Positions 26,251 through 34,456 of a stretch of 64,000 bases of DNA are shown piece after piece. Both the position numbers and the translations under genes were made by a program. Source of the stretch: Haloferax sulfurifontis ATCC BAA-897 (lineage in GTDB: Archaea > Halobacteriota > Halobacteria > Halobacteriales > Haloferacaceae); assembly GCF_000337835.1 (NCBI RefSeq), contig NZ_AOLM01000002.1, positions 1-64,000 of the forward strand. Direction: 5' to 3'. Below the pieces are notes generated by a model, which saw only the letters and a program-made list of their open reading frames with translations, made no database searches and was not told the origin of the DNA. Every line of letters begins with the position of its first letter. Within the stretch, counting starts at the first letter, position 1.

Positions 26251-27213
26251 TCAGGCGCCGATGTACTCCTCGTTTATCGTCCAGCCGTCGTCGCCGTCGC
26301 GGACGAGGTACTCGCCGTAGTACGGCACGCGGTTTTCGACGACAGCCTCGAACGTCTCGCGGATGTCCGCGCGCGTCATCTCGCCCATCGGGCGCAGGTC
26401 GTCGTTGCGGTTGAGACAGCCCTTCAGGTACCCTTCGTGCGTCACGCGCACGCGGTGGCAGTTGGCGCAGAACTCGGGGTTCTCGACGGGGTCGACGATT
26501 TCGACCATGCCCTTGCCGACGTAGTAGCGGCGGCGGTGGTGCATGTCGCGGACCTCCACCTCGTCGGCGAGGTCGGCCAGCCACCGGTGGACGCGCTCGA
26601 TGTCGATGTTCCACTCCGGGCGGCCCGTCAGTTCGGGCATGTACTGGATGAGTTGGAGCTGAAGCCCCTCGTTTTCGGCGACGTACTCGACCATCTCCTC
26701 GACGTGGCCGGCGGTCTTCGTGAACACGACCATGTTGAGCTTCACGGGCGTGAGGCCGGCGTCGACCGCGGCCTTGGCGCCCTCCATCACCTTGTCGTAC
26801 GCGCCGGACTTCGTGATTTGGGCGAACGCCTCGGGGTCGAGGGCGTCCTGCGAGACGTTCACGCGGTCGAGTCCGGCCGCGACGAGGTCCTCGGCGCGGT
26901 CACCGAGGAACGTCCCGTTGGTGGTGAGCGAGGTCTCCATCGAATCCGGCGTCCGGCGAATAATCTCTTCGAGGTCCGCGCGGAGCATCGGCTCGCCGCC
27001 GGTGAACTTCACCTTCTCGACGCCGTACTCCTCGACGACTTCGAGAAAGCGGACCACGTCGTCGGCGCTCATCTCCGCGTCGGAGGCGTCCATCGGCCCG
27101 CGCGTGTCGCCCAACCCTTCGTTGTGGCAGTAGACGCAGTCGAAGTTACACCGGTCGGTCAGAGAGATTCGAACGCCAGTTACCTCGCGGCCGAAGTCGT
27201 CCACCAGCACCAT
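26251..27213 (-). CDS. moaA: GTP 3',8-cyclase (molybdenum cofactor biosynthesis protein A)
   Basis: Radical SAM enzyme for the first step of molybdopterin synthesis. The 320-residue product has [15 protein letters not shown] near residues 18-32 (CxxxCxxC radical SAM cluster), [13 protein letters not shown], and the C-terminal second cluster [19 protein letters not shown]. It ends ...[10 protein letters not shown] rather than the usual Gly-Gly tail. No other moa gene is adjacent. Divergent from the Mrp gene. Confidence 0.92.
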   Translation of the reverse strand: MVLVDDFGREVTGVRISLTDRCNFDCVYCHNEGLGDTRGPMDASDAEMSADDVVRFLEVVEEYGVEKVKFTGGEPMLRADLEEIIRRTPDSMETSLTTNGTFLGDRAEDLVAAGLDRVNVSQDALDPEAFAQITKSGAYDKVMEGAKAAVDAGLTPVKLNMVVFTKTAGHVEEMVEYVAENEGLQLQLIQYMPELTGRPEWNIDIERVHRWLADLADEVEVRDMHHRRRYYVGKGMVEIVDPVENPEFCANCHRVRVTHEGYLKGCLNRNDDLRPMGEMTRADIRETFEAVVENRVPYYGEYLVRDGDDGWTINEEYIGA

Positions 27214-27447
27214 ATACCGAATCCTGGGAGTGTACGTTGATAAATTCGCTGTCGATAGCCGGGGCGTAGTAACCGTATTTCGTTACGGACGCGGCGTCTC
27301 GAAGTCGGTGCGGGTTGGGTCGGCGACGCACCGACGGCGGTCGGAGCCCGACGCGGGCCGCACGCTGGCCGGGTCGTTAACGGCGACCGTCACCGCGCGA
27401 CGAGACCTTACAAAACCCTTATCGGCCGCACCGCCGGAGTGACGGAC

Positions 27448-28488
27448 ATGGACGAAGCCGACGTACGCGACCGCTTGCGTGCGGTCGAGGACCCCGAACT
27501 CGGAGACGACATCGTCTCGCTCGGACTGGTGAACGCCGTCGAGGTGGACGGCGACACCGCCCGTATCTCGCTCGCGCTCGGTGCCCCGTACTCCCCGGCG
27601 GAGACGGACATCGGCCATCGAATCCGCGAGGTCCTCGCCGAGGACGGACTGGAGGCCGACCTCACCGCCAAGGTCCCGACCGACCGCGACCCCGACGAGG
27701 AGGTGCTCCCGGGCGTGAAGAACATCATCGCCGTCGCCTCCGGCAAGGGCGGCGTCGGCAAATCGACGGTCGCCGTGAACCTCGCGGCGGGGCTCTCGAA
27801 ACTCGGCGCGCGCGTCGGCCTGTTCGACGCCGACATCTACGGGCCGAACGTCCCGCGGATGGTCGCCGCCGAGGAGGCCCCGCAGGCGACCCAAGACCAG
27901 ACCATCGTCCCGCCCGAGAAGTACGGGATGAAGCTCATGTCGATGGCCTTCCTCGTCGGCGACGACGACCCCGTCATCTGGCGCGGCCCGATGGTCCACC
28001 AGCTTCTCACCCAGCTCGTCGAGGACGTCGAGTGGGGCAGTCTCGACTACCTCATCCTCGACCTGCCGCCGGGCACGGGCGACACGCAACTTTCCATCCT
28101 CCAGACGCTCCCGCTCACGGGCGCGGTCATCGTCACGACCCCGCAGAACGTCGCCCTCGACGACGCCAACAAGGGGCTTCGGATGTTCGGCAAGCACGAC
28201 ACGAACGTCCTCGGCATCGTCGAGAACATGAGCACGTTCCGGTGTCCCGACTGCGGCAACCGCCACGACATCTTCGGCGCGGGCGGCGGCCGCGAGTTCG
28301 CCGCGTCGAACGACCTGCCGTTCCTCGGGGCGCTCCCGCTCGACCCGGCCGTCCGCGAGGGCGGCGACGGCGGCAAGCCCATCGTCCTCGAAGACGACGA
28401 CGAGACGGCCGACGCGTTCCGCGTGATGACCGAGAACATCGCCGACATGGTCGGTGTCGTCCAGCGGCGAACCGTCAGCGAGCGATGA
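27448..28488 (+). CDS. apbC: Mrp/ApbC/NBP35-type P-loop ATPase, iron-sulfur cluster carrier
   Basis: A 346-residue protein: N-terminal MIP18/DUF59 domain (RDRLRAVEDPELGDDIVSLG) followed by the deviant Walker A ASGKGGVGKSTVAVN. DADIYGPNVPRM, DLPPGTGDTQLS and a C-terminal FRCPDCGN (CxxC cluster-binding pair) follow. It assembles or transfers Fe-S clusters. The start could instead be the GTG nine bases upstream; TATA-like CTTACAAAA and CTTATC fit the two options. It overlaps the next gene (ATGA). Confidence 0.9.
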   Translation: MDEADVRDRLRAVEDPELGDDIVSLGLVNAVEVDGDTARISLALGAPYSPAETDIGHRIREVLAEDGLEADLTAKVPTDRDPDEEVLPGVKNIIAVASGKGGVGKSTVAVNLAAGLSKLGARVGLFDADIYGPNVPRMVAAEEAPQATQDQTIVPPEKYGMKLMSMAFLVGDDDPVIWRGPMVHQLLTQLVEDVEWGSLDYLILDLPPGTGDTQLSILQTLPLTGAVIVTTPQNVALDDANKGLRMFGKHDTNVLGIVENMSTFRCPDCGNRHDIFGAGGGREFAASNDLPFLGALPLDPAVREGGDGGKPIVLEDDDETADAFRVMTENIADMVGVVQRRTVSER

Positions 28489-28784
28489 GCGACGGCGGAC
28501 GACCCGACGCGGACTCGAACTCCGATACCGACGCCGACGAAGTCGACTGGGAGATGGCCCCGGACTCGGACGCCGACTTCCCCGCGGACCCCGAACGCGT
28601 CGCGTTCCTCCGTGAAATCGCCGACGACATCTACGGCGAGTCCTCCGAGAGCCGGCAGGTGTCGGCCATCCTCTACCGCGTCAGCGACCTCTACGACCCC
28701 GACGGCGACACCTCGCCCGAGGAGATTTACCTGAACGTCCGCCACATCATGGACATCAAGGCGCAGGGCGGCATCGACCGCTGA
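28485..28784 (+). CDS. conserved haloarchaeal hypothetical protein in the Mrp operon
   Basis: A 99-residue soluble acidic protein. A disordered Asp-rich N-terminus is followed by a helical core (FLREIADDIYGESSESRQVSAIL to the end HIMDIKAQGGIDR). No family is recognised. The ATG overlaps the Mrp TGA by four bases, so the two are coupled, and a role linked to Fe-S cluster delivery is possible. The 217 bases after it hold no gene I can support. Confidence 0.75.
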   Translation: MSDGGRPDADSNSDTDADEVDWEMAPDSDADFPADPERVAFLREIADDIYGESSESRQVSAILYRVSDLYDPDGDTSPEEIYLNVRHIMDIKAQGGIDR

Positions 28785-29001
28785 ACCGTCGGAACCCACG
28801 CCTCCCCAGTCCCCGGCTGGTGTCCGCCTCCAGCGGCTTCACTTCCGCTTTCTCTGAGTCCGCGGTTCGACCGCCAGCGCCGCCTCCGTCGACTCGCCCG
28901 CCTATCCGCCTCGTGTTCACTTTCACCACGGACTGGACGCCGGGGGACGCTGAACCTGCGCGGACCGGGCGGGTTTTGGTTCCGGAGCCGAATTCGAGGG
29001 T

Positions 29002-29637
29002 GTGGACGCACACCAACGCCAGTTCCGGAACCCCTTCTCGATGGACACCGACTGCACGAACTGCTCGGCGCTCTGCGAGACGCGCGAGCGGGTCGTCCAC
29101 GGCTACGGCGACGTGGGCGCGGAGTTCCTGTTCGTCGGCGAGGCCCCGACCGCGGCCGCGGAGCGGACGGGCGTCCCCTTCACCGGCGACGAGACCGGAA
29201 AGCGCGTCCAGCGCATCCTCGGCGACCTCGGGTTCGTCCGGTCCGACCCGGACGCCGACGAGCCGGACGTGCAGAACGTCTTTTTCACGTATCTCACGCG
29301 CTGTCGACATCCCGACCGAGGGCCGACCGATAACGAAGTTGCGACCTGCGAGCCGTATCTGAACGCGGAGATTCGGATGATAAACCCGCACATCATCGTC
29401 CCCGTCGGACAGGCCGCACTGGAGGCGCTCGCGTTCGATTACACCACGCGTGCGGCCGACAGCTTCGACGTCGACGCGGAGCACGCGACGACCATCCGCG
29501 GCCGCGGCTTCGAACTCGTCCCGATGAAGGAACCGGAGCGCCTGACCGACGACGACGCCGAGGCGTTCGTCGAACACGTCAGCGAGTCCGTCTTCGCCCG
29601 GGACTACCGGCAGACGAAGGGCCGGCAGAGTCGCTGA
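29002..29637 (+). CDS. uracil-DNA glycosylase family 4-like protein with altered active site
   Basis: A 211-residue protein. Four cysteines are spaced as in iron-sulfur UDGs (CTNC near residue 18, then CRHP and TCEPY). It has motif A-like GEAPTAAAERTGVPFTGDETG and NVFFTYLTRCRHP. The C-terminal HPA/HPS motif expected in active family 4 enzymes is replaced by PMKEPERL, and GEAPG by GEAPT. The fold is therefore clear but uracil excision is uncertain. The start is GTG at 29002; an internal ATG twelve codons on is the alternative. Confidence 0.75.
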   Translation: MDAHQRQFRNPFSMDTDCTNCSALCETRERVVHGYGDVGAEFLFVGEAPTAAAERTGVPFTGDETGKRVQRILGDLGFVRSDPDADEPDVQNVFFTYLTRCRHPDRGPTDNEVATCEPYLNAEIRMINPHIIVPVGQAALEALAFDYTTRAADSFDVDAEHATTIRGRGFELVPMKEPERLTDDDAEAFVEHVSESVFARDYRQTKGRQSR

Positions 29638-29717
29638 GGCGGCCCGCGGGGTTCGAGGCGTCCGCGACCACGCCTCGCAAGCGGCGGGTTCAAGGGTTCC
29701 CCGAAGCGAGGGAGGGT

Positions 29718-30473
29718 ATGACGGTCATCGCCGTACTCGCCGAACCGCCGCGGCCGGGACTGGTGCTTTCGGAACTCGCGGAGACGAGTCCGCTCTCCGA
29801 GTCCGAAGCCGCGGAGCTCTACGCCGCGATGCTCAAAGACGTCTGTATCGCCGTCGAGCGGTCGGGCGGCGACCTCCTCGTCAACTACCGCGCCGAGGAC
29901 GACATCCCCGACGGGTTCGCCGGGGACCACGAGTCGGAAGCCGAGGTTCGGAGCGTCGTCGCCGACGCCCTCGGCGGCACCGACGACGCGCGGTTCGAAC
30001 CGCAGGTCGGCTCGACGTTCTCCGCCCGCGCGGGCAACACCGTCTCGCACCTCCTCAACGAAGAGGAGGTCCACTCGGTCGCCGTCGTCCGCCCGGTCGC
30101 GCCGCTTCTCGGCCGCACCCACATCGACAGCGCGGCGATGAAGCTCCGGAGCACGCCGGTCGTCCTCGGTCCCTCGACGGAGGGTCGGGTCTACTTCTCG
30201 GGCTTTCTCGACCCCATCGACTTCACCGACGCCTACGCGGAGCCGGAGGTCGAGACGCTCGCCGAGCGCGCCGACGACGCGGGCCACGGCCTCGACTACG
30301 TCCCGATGTTGCCCGTCCTCGAAACGGGCGCGGACCTCGCGACGGTCGTGCCGATGCTCCGCTCGCGGGTCGAATCCGAGCGGCTCGTCCCCGAGCACAC
30401 GACGACGTTCGTCTTCGAGAAGGGGCTTCGGGTCGAATCGACCGACGGCGTGTTGGAGCTCGTCCGCGACTGA
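29718..30473 (+). CDS. conserved hypothetical protein, possible DUF2064/nucleotide-sugar-transferase fold
   Basis: A 251-residue soluble protein beginning MTVIAVLAEPPRPGLVLSELAE, with a later GPSTEGRVYFSGFLDPIDF segment. The opening strand and loop resemble proteins with a DUF2064/CofC-like nucleotidyl or glycosyl transferase fold, but no catalytic motif is sure. It lies directly upstream of tRNA-Ser(TGA). Treat the function as unknown. Confidence 0.55.
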   Translation: MTVIAVLAEPPRPGLVLSELAETSPLSESEAAELYAAMLKDVCIAVERSGGDLLVNYRAEDDIPDGFAGDHESEAEVRSVVADALGGTDDARFEPQVGSTFSARAGNTVSHLLNEEEVHSVAVVRPVAPLLGRTHIDSAAMKLRSTPVVLGPSTEGRVYFSGFLDPIDFTDAYAEPEVETLAERADDAGHGLDYVPMLPVLETGADLATVVPMLRSRVESERLVPEHTTTFVFEKGLRVESTDGVLELVRD

Positions 30474-30519
30474 GCGAAGCGACAACACTTAGGTATCCGA
30501 CTCAAAATTCCCGTGTGAA

Positions 30520-30603
30520 GGTGGGATGGCGGAGTGGCCTAACGCGCCTGCCTTGAAAGCAGGTTTCCTCACGGAATCCTGGGTTCAAATCCCAGTCCCA
30601 CCG
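30520..30603 (+). tRNA. tRNA-Ser (anticodon TGA)
   Basis: An 84-base type II tRNA: acceptor GGTGGGA/TCCCACC, anticodon arm CCTGC-CTTGAAA-GCAGG, long variable arm, T arm CTGGGTTCAAATCCCAG, discriminator G. TATA-like CTTAGGTATCC lies about 27 bases upstream. Its 3' half is partly repeated at 30722-30744. Confidence 0.95.
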
Positions 30604-30618
30604 CATTCTCAGAGAACC

Positions 30619-30646
30619 GAGACGCGCAGGTTTATCTGTGCGTCTC
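30619..30646 (+). terminator. strong hairpin downstream of tRNA-Ser(TGA)
   Basis: GAGACGCGCAG and CTGTGCGTCTC form an 11-base-pair stem (one G-U pair) with loop GTTTAT. It may end the tRNA transcript; it is not followed by a long T run. Confidence 0.4.
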
Positions 30647-30669
30647 CGGTGAACGCGTGACGCGGAAAC

Positions 30670-30744
30670 GGACTGGGATCTGAAGCAGGGAGCGGAGCGA
30701 ACGACGTGAGCGGAGCGAGTGGGGTTCAAATCCCAGTCCAGCCG
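30670..30744 (+). pseudogene. tRNA-Ser-like remnant
   Basis: The end contains gggttcaaatcccagtcc (30722-30739), identical to the T arm and 3' acceptor side of tRNA-Ser(TGA), then ccgc after a short change. The start GGACTGGGAT (30670-30679) is the reverse complement of ATCCCAGTCC at the end, so the block closes on itself like an acceptor stem. Between them lies GAGCGGAGCGA twice. There is no valid anticodon arm. Confidence 0.5.
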
Positions 30745-30795
30745 CACAACCCATACCGACAACCGATAAAACGCGACCGACGGACTGCGACCCGC

Positions 30796-31527
30796 TCAGA
30801 ACCGGTACGCCATCATCACCTCGTCGACGTGTTCGTCGCCGATGGTGTAGTGGTCTCTGCGAATCGCCTCGGTCTCCCAGCCGTGGTCGCCGAGGAACTC
30901 CAGCGCGCGGTCGTTCGTCATCGGGACGCTGTTGTACACCTTCCGGAAGCCGTTGGCCTCGGCCCAGTCGAGGCCGCGGCGAAGGAGCAGGCTCCCGATG
31001 CCCGACCCGCGGTAGTCCTCCTTGACGCCGACGGTCTGCTGGGCGGTCTCGCGGATGCGCGACACCTGCGGGAGGTCGAGGTGCGTCCAGCCGACGACCT
31101 CCTCGCCGAGAGTGGCGACGAAGAACACGCGGGACTCGACGCGGTTGTGGCGCGTGACGGCCTCGTCGTAGAGGAGTTGCTCGGCGATGGTCTCGGCGAC
31201 GACGTACGTCTCCTCGGAGGTCACGTCGCGAATCGCGTCGATGAGGCCCTCGAAGTCGCGCTGGCGGCCCGGCCGGATGGTGACGATGCCGGCGTCGGTC
31301 TCGTGTTCCTCGATAGCGCCCACGTCGAGCGCCAACTGGAGCGTCCCGCCGTCCTCTTCGAGGTAGCCGCGGGACTTCAGCCGGTCGAGTTCGCTCTGGA
31401 ACTCGTCGGAGGACACGGGCGCGACGTCGAGGAGGACGTTTCGCTTGGCGGTGCCGTGCCGCTCGACGTACTCGTAAATCAGCTTGCTGGCCTCGGATTC
31501 GAACGTCGGCCGCTCGGTCGCTCGCAT
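30796..31527 (-). CDS. GNAT acetyltransferase with N-terminal winged-helix domain
   Basis: A 243-residue protein. An N-terminal helix-turn-helix of about 70 residues (FESEASKLIYEYVERHGTAK, LDRLKSRGYLEEDGG) is followed by a GNAT domain with VGVKEDYRGSGIGSLLLRRG, the acetyl-CoA-binding Q/RxxGxG/A loop. The substrate is unknown; the pairing suggests an acetyltransferase with a regulatory or docking module. The ATG at 31527 lies about 30 bases after the TATA-like AATATACG. Confidence 0.8.
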   Translation of the reverse strand: MRATERPTFESEASKLIYEYVERHGTAKRNVLLDVAPVSSDEFQSELDRLKSRGYLEEDGGTLQLALDVGAIEEHETDAGIVTIRPGRQRDFEGLIDAIRDVTSEETYVVAETIAEQLLYDEAVTRHNRVESRVFFVATLGEEVVGWTHLDLPQVSRIRETAQQTVGVKEDYRGSGIGSLLLRRGLDWAEANGFRKVYNSVPMTNDRALEFLGDHGWETEAIRRDHYTIGDEHVDEVMMAYRF

Positions 31528-31689
31528 GACTCCGAGAACGATGGCGTGCCACGCGTATATTTCTTGTTTATCGGTAGCAAGCCACATGAGATTGTGACGG
31601 CGACCTGACGCCGACGCGGCGGCGACGCGCCGCGTGACAAATCCCCACAGATGCGTAACGGCTTTGAATCGGCCTGCCAACACTCGGGT

Positions 31690-32010
31690 ATGGATTGGCC
31701 ACACGACCCGGACGGCGAAGAGGGGAGCGAAGGCGGACGCAAGTACGGCCAGGCGGTCATCGCGAAGAAAGTCGACGAAGACGAGGACTTCCCGCTGAAC
31801 AAAGCGGAGTTCGTCGAGGAGTTCGGCGACCACCCCATCCGACTCGACTACGAGCGCGTCGTCTCGCTCGCGGACATCTTCGAGCACGTCGAAGGCGAGG
31901 AGTTCGGCGACTTCGTCGAGCTACACAAGGCCATCGGCAAGGCGATGCGCGAAAACGGCTTTTGGTTCTACGAGGGCGCAGACCAGTTCGTCACCGGCAA
32001 GAACGCGTAA
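31690..32010 (+). CDS. DUF5785-like haloarchaeal protein
   Basis: A 106-residue acidic soluble protein beginning MDWPHDPDGEEGSEGG. It has GQAVIAKKVDEDEDFPL and a helical second half ending FYEGADQFVTGKNA. I associate it with a haloarchaeal domain of unknown function. Divergent from the GNAT gene with a 162-base gap. Confidence 0.7.
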   Translation: MDWPHDPDGEEGSEGGRKYGQAVIAKKVDEDEDFPLNKAEFVEEFGDHPIRLDYERVVSLADIFEHVEGEEFGDFVELHKAIGKAMRENGFWFYEGADQFVTGKNA

Positions 32011-32046
32011 CCTTCGGGACATCTGTTTTCGGCCCGCGACGGCGAG

Positions 32047-32742
32047 CTAGTTGCCGGACCCGCGAAACGAGGTCCGCTCTTGGACTTTCTGCTCGATAGC
32101 GTCGCGCTCCCAGGTGCGCGTCTCGTCGCCCTCCACTTCGGCTTGCACCTTCTCTTCGAGGAGCGTGACGGCGACGCTGTTGGCTCCCTCGGGGATGATG
32201 AGGTCCGCGTGCTTCTTCGTCGGCTCGATGAACTGCTCGTGCATCGGCTTGACCGTCGAGAGATACTGGTCGATGACGCCCTGAAGGTCGCGTCCGCGGT
32301 CGATGGCGTCGCGCTGGATGCGCCGGAGGATGCGGACGTCGGCGTCGGTCTCCACGTAGAGCCGGAGGTCGAGCATCTCGTTTACGTCCTCGTCGTAGAG
32401 CGCGAGAATCCCTTCGAGGATGATGACGTCGGTCGGCTCGACGGTCTCCCGCTCGGGCTTTCGGTTGTGAATCTCGAAGTCGTACCGGGGCATCTCGACC
32501 GCTCTCCCCTCCAGCAACTCCGAGAGCTGTTCGTACAGGAGGTCCCACTCGAACGCCGAGGGGTGGTCGTAGTTCACCTGCTCGCGCTCGTCCATCTCCA
32601 AGTGGCTCTGGTCCTTGTAGTAGTTGTCAATCGGAATCCGCGTCACGGACTCGCCGACGTTCTCCGTGATGAGTCGGGACACGGTGGTTTTCCCGGCACC
32701 GCTCCCCCCCGCGATACCGATGACGAACGACGGGATGGTCAT
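32047..32742 (-). CDS. udk: uridine kinase
   Basis: Phosphorylates uridine or cytidine in pyrimidine salvage. The 231-residue product has Walker A GIAGGSGAGKTTVSR near residue 9, PIDNYYKDQSHL, NYDHPSAFEWDLL (nucleoside binding), and ILEGILALYD. It converges with the DUF5785-like gene. The 186 bases upstream hold the promoter of the binding-protein gene on the other strand. Confidence 0.92.
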   Translation of the reverse strand: MTIPSFVIGIAGGSGAGKTTVSRLITENVGESVTRIPIDNYYKDQSHLEMDEREQVNYDHPSAFEWDLLYEQLSELLEGRAVEMPRYDFEIHNRKPERETVEPTDVIILEGILALYDEDVNEMLDLRLYVETDADVRILRRIQRDAIDRGRDLQGVIDQYLSTVKPMHEQFIEPTKKHADLIIPEGANSVAVTLLEEKVQAEVEGDETRTWERDAIEQKVQERTSFRGSGN

Positions 32743-32895
32743 TGTCCCAAAGACGCCCGCGAACGGGTTTGAACGCAGCGGTTCGCCGGCTTCGGCGGAC
32801 GAGTATATAAAACACGTTGACAGGCAGTTTCACACAACCGATTCTCGCACCGCCGTCGGTCGCAATTATCATGGCTTTTCAAACGCGGGAAGTAA

Positions 32896-32907
32896 GTTTT
32901 ATAAGTA
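32896..32907 (+). promoter_or_regulatory. strong leaderless promoter of the ABC substrate-binding lipoprotein
   Basis: TTTTATAAG is centred about 28 bases before the ATG at 32929. It is among the strongest TATA-like boxes in the window, suggesting high expression. Confidence 0.65.
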
Positions 32908-32928
32908 GGAGTTGCCATTGGCTTTCAC

Positions 32929-34242
32929 ATGGTACGTGATATCGTACGCCGCGACTTCCTCAAGGGAGTGGGAGCCGCGGGCGCGGCAGGCTTGACTGGC
33001 TTATCCGGATGTATCGGTGGCGGCGGCGGTGGCGGCGGCCCCGAGGGGCTCGTCGTCATCGGCTACCCCGAAAGCGGTATTCAACTGTTCCGTGACTACT
33101 ACAGCGCGTCCGACGGGAGCGAGGAGATTCTCGTGCCCGACGGGATGCGCTCCGGCTCGATGCCCGGGCAGGTCGGCAACGACATGGCGAACGTGACCGG
33201 GACGGCACCCGCGGCGGGCGGTCCGAACCAAGAGACGTTCAATCAGCTGTTCGAAGACGAGTACGATGCGGCACCGGGCGTCTTCACGTCGCAGACGTAC
33301 GACTCGGTCGCGATTCAGCTTCTCGCGAACGCCGCCGCCGGGGAGAACTCCGGGCCGGCCATCAAAGATCAGATGCGCCGGATGGCGAACCCCGGCGGGA
33401 TGACCGTCGGACCGGACAACCTCGTAGAGGGTATCGAGGCCGCCGCGAACGGCGAAGACATCGACTACCAGGGCGCGTCGTCGTCCGTCAACTTCGACGA
33501 GAACGGCGACCCGGCGGAAGCCGCGTACGCCATCTGGGAGTTCGACGCCGAGAACAACGCCACGTCGAGCGTCGAGACGCAGTCGTTCGCCGGTGAGAAC
33601 CCCGACGGGAACGGCCCGTCGGCGGACAGCGGCCCGGGCGGCTCCGACCGCGAGATGTCGGTCGGTATCCTCCTGCCCGAGACCGGCGACCTCGCGGCCG
33701 TCGGTGCGCCGATGATTCAGGCCGGTCAGATTCCGGTCATGCAGGTCAACGACGCCAACCCGGCCGGCCTCTCGGTCAACGCGCAGATCGAAGACACCCA
33801 GACGTCCCCGGACGCCGGTGTCTCCGCCGCGCAGTCGCTCGTCTCCGCGGGCGTTCCCTCGGTCTGTGGGTCGGCGTCGTCCGGCGTGAACGTCCCCGTC
33901 TCACAGCAGGCGTTCATCCCGAACGAAATCGTCGGCTGTTCGCCGTCCTCGACGGCGCTGTCCGTCTCGAACCTCGAAGACAACGACTTCATCTTCCGGA
34001 CCGCACCCTCGGACTTCCTGCAGGGCCGCGTCATGGCGCAGGTCATGTCCGAGCGCCTCGAAGTCAGCTCGGTCTCGACGCTGTACGTCAACAACGACTA
34101 CGGCCAACAGCTCTCCGAGCGCTTCGCGAACGTGTTCAGCGACTCGTTCGACGGCGAGGTGTACAACCAGGTCGCGTTCAACATCGGCGAGTCCTCGTAC
34201 TCCTCCGTCATCGAGACGGCGCTGTCCGGTCCGGAGAACTAA
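32929..34242 (+). CDS. ABC branched-chain amino-acid-type substrate-binding lipoprotein, circularly permuted
   Basis: A 437-residue Tat lipoprotein: RRDFLKG near residues 7-13 and lipobox LSGC with the lipid Cys at 28. Residues 39-215 (GLVVIGYPESG to AIWEFDAENN) match what is normally the second half of LivJ/BraC-type type I binding proteins. Residues 241-437 (REMSVGILLPETGDLAAVG to VIETALSGPEN) match the normal first half. The junction is a Gly/Ser/Pro linker (216-240) with GPGGSD, like a post-lipobox spacer. The native order is thus swapped in one intact frame. It is the only such binding protein near livHMGF and probably serves it. Confidence 0.85.
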   Translation: MVRDIVRRDFLKGVGAAGAAGLTGLSGCIGGGGGGGGPEGLVVIGYPESGIQLFRDYYSASDGSEEILVPDGMRSGSMPGQVGNDMANVTGTAPAAGGPNQETFNQLFEDEYDAAPGVFTSQTYDSVAIQLLANAAAGENSGPAIKDQMRRMANPGGMTVGPDNLVEGIEAAANGEDIDYQGASSSVNFDENGDPAEAAYAIWEFDAENNATSSVETQSFAGENPDGNGPSADSGPGGSDREMSVGILLPETGDLAAVGAPMIQAGQIPVMQVNDANPAGLSVNAQIEDTQTSPDAGVSAAQSLVSAGVPSVCGSASSGVNVPVSQQAFIPNEIVGCSPSSTALSVSNLEDNDFIFRTAPSDFLQGRVMAQVMSERLEVSSVSTLYVNNDYGQQLSERFANVFSDSFDGEVYNQVAFNIGESSYSSVIETALSGPEN

Positions 34243-34456
34243 CCCGACGACAACCCCGAATTTTCTTTCGTCGCCGCCGACGCGAGCGACTGCGCTCTGT
34301 CGCCGCGCCCACGTACCAGTTCGCGCCTCCGTTCCTGTTCCGTTTCCGTCCGTTTCAGTTCCAGCTATTCCGTTTCCGTCTATTCCGTTCCGCCTTCCCG
34401 CCGCACGCCTCCGGGGGACACAAGATATACATACGACCACTGACAGATTCGAGTCG

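Noticed and set aside
32929-34242. Frameshift or assembly join as the cause of the swapped lobes
   Set aside because: The signal peptide, both halves and the linker are in one frame with uniform haloarchaeal composition, and the linker has a plausible origin. Without reads I cannot exclude it formally, but nothing in the sequence suggests it.
34318-34400. CRISPR array
   Set aside because: The repeated pyrimidine units have no spacer structure, no constant repeat length, and there are no cas genes nearby.
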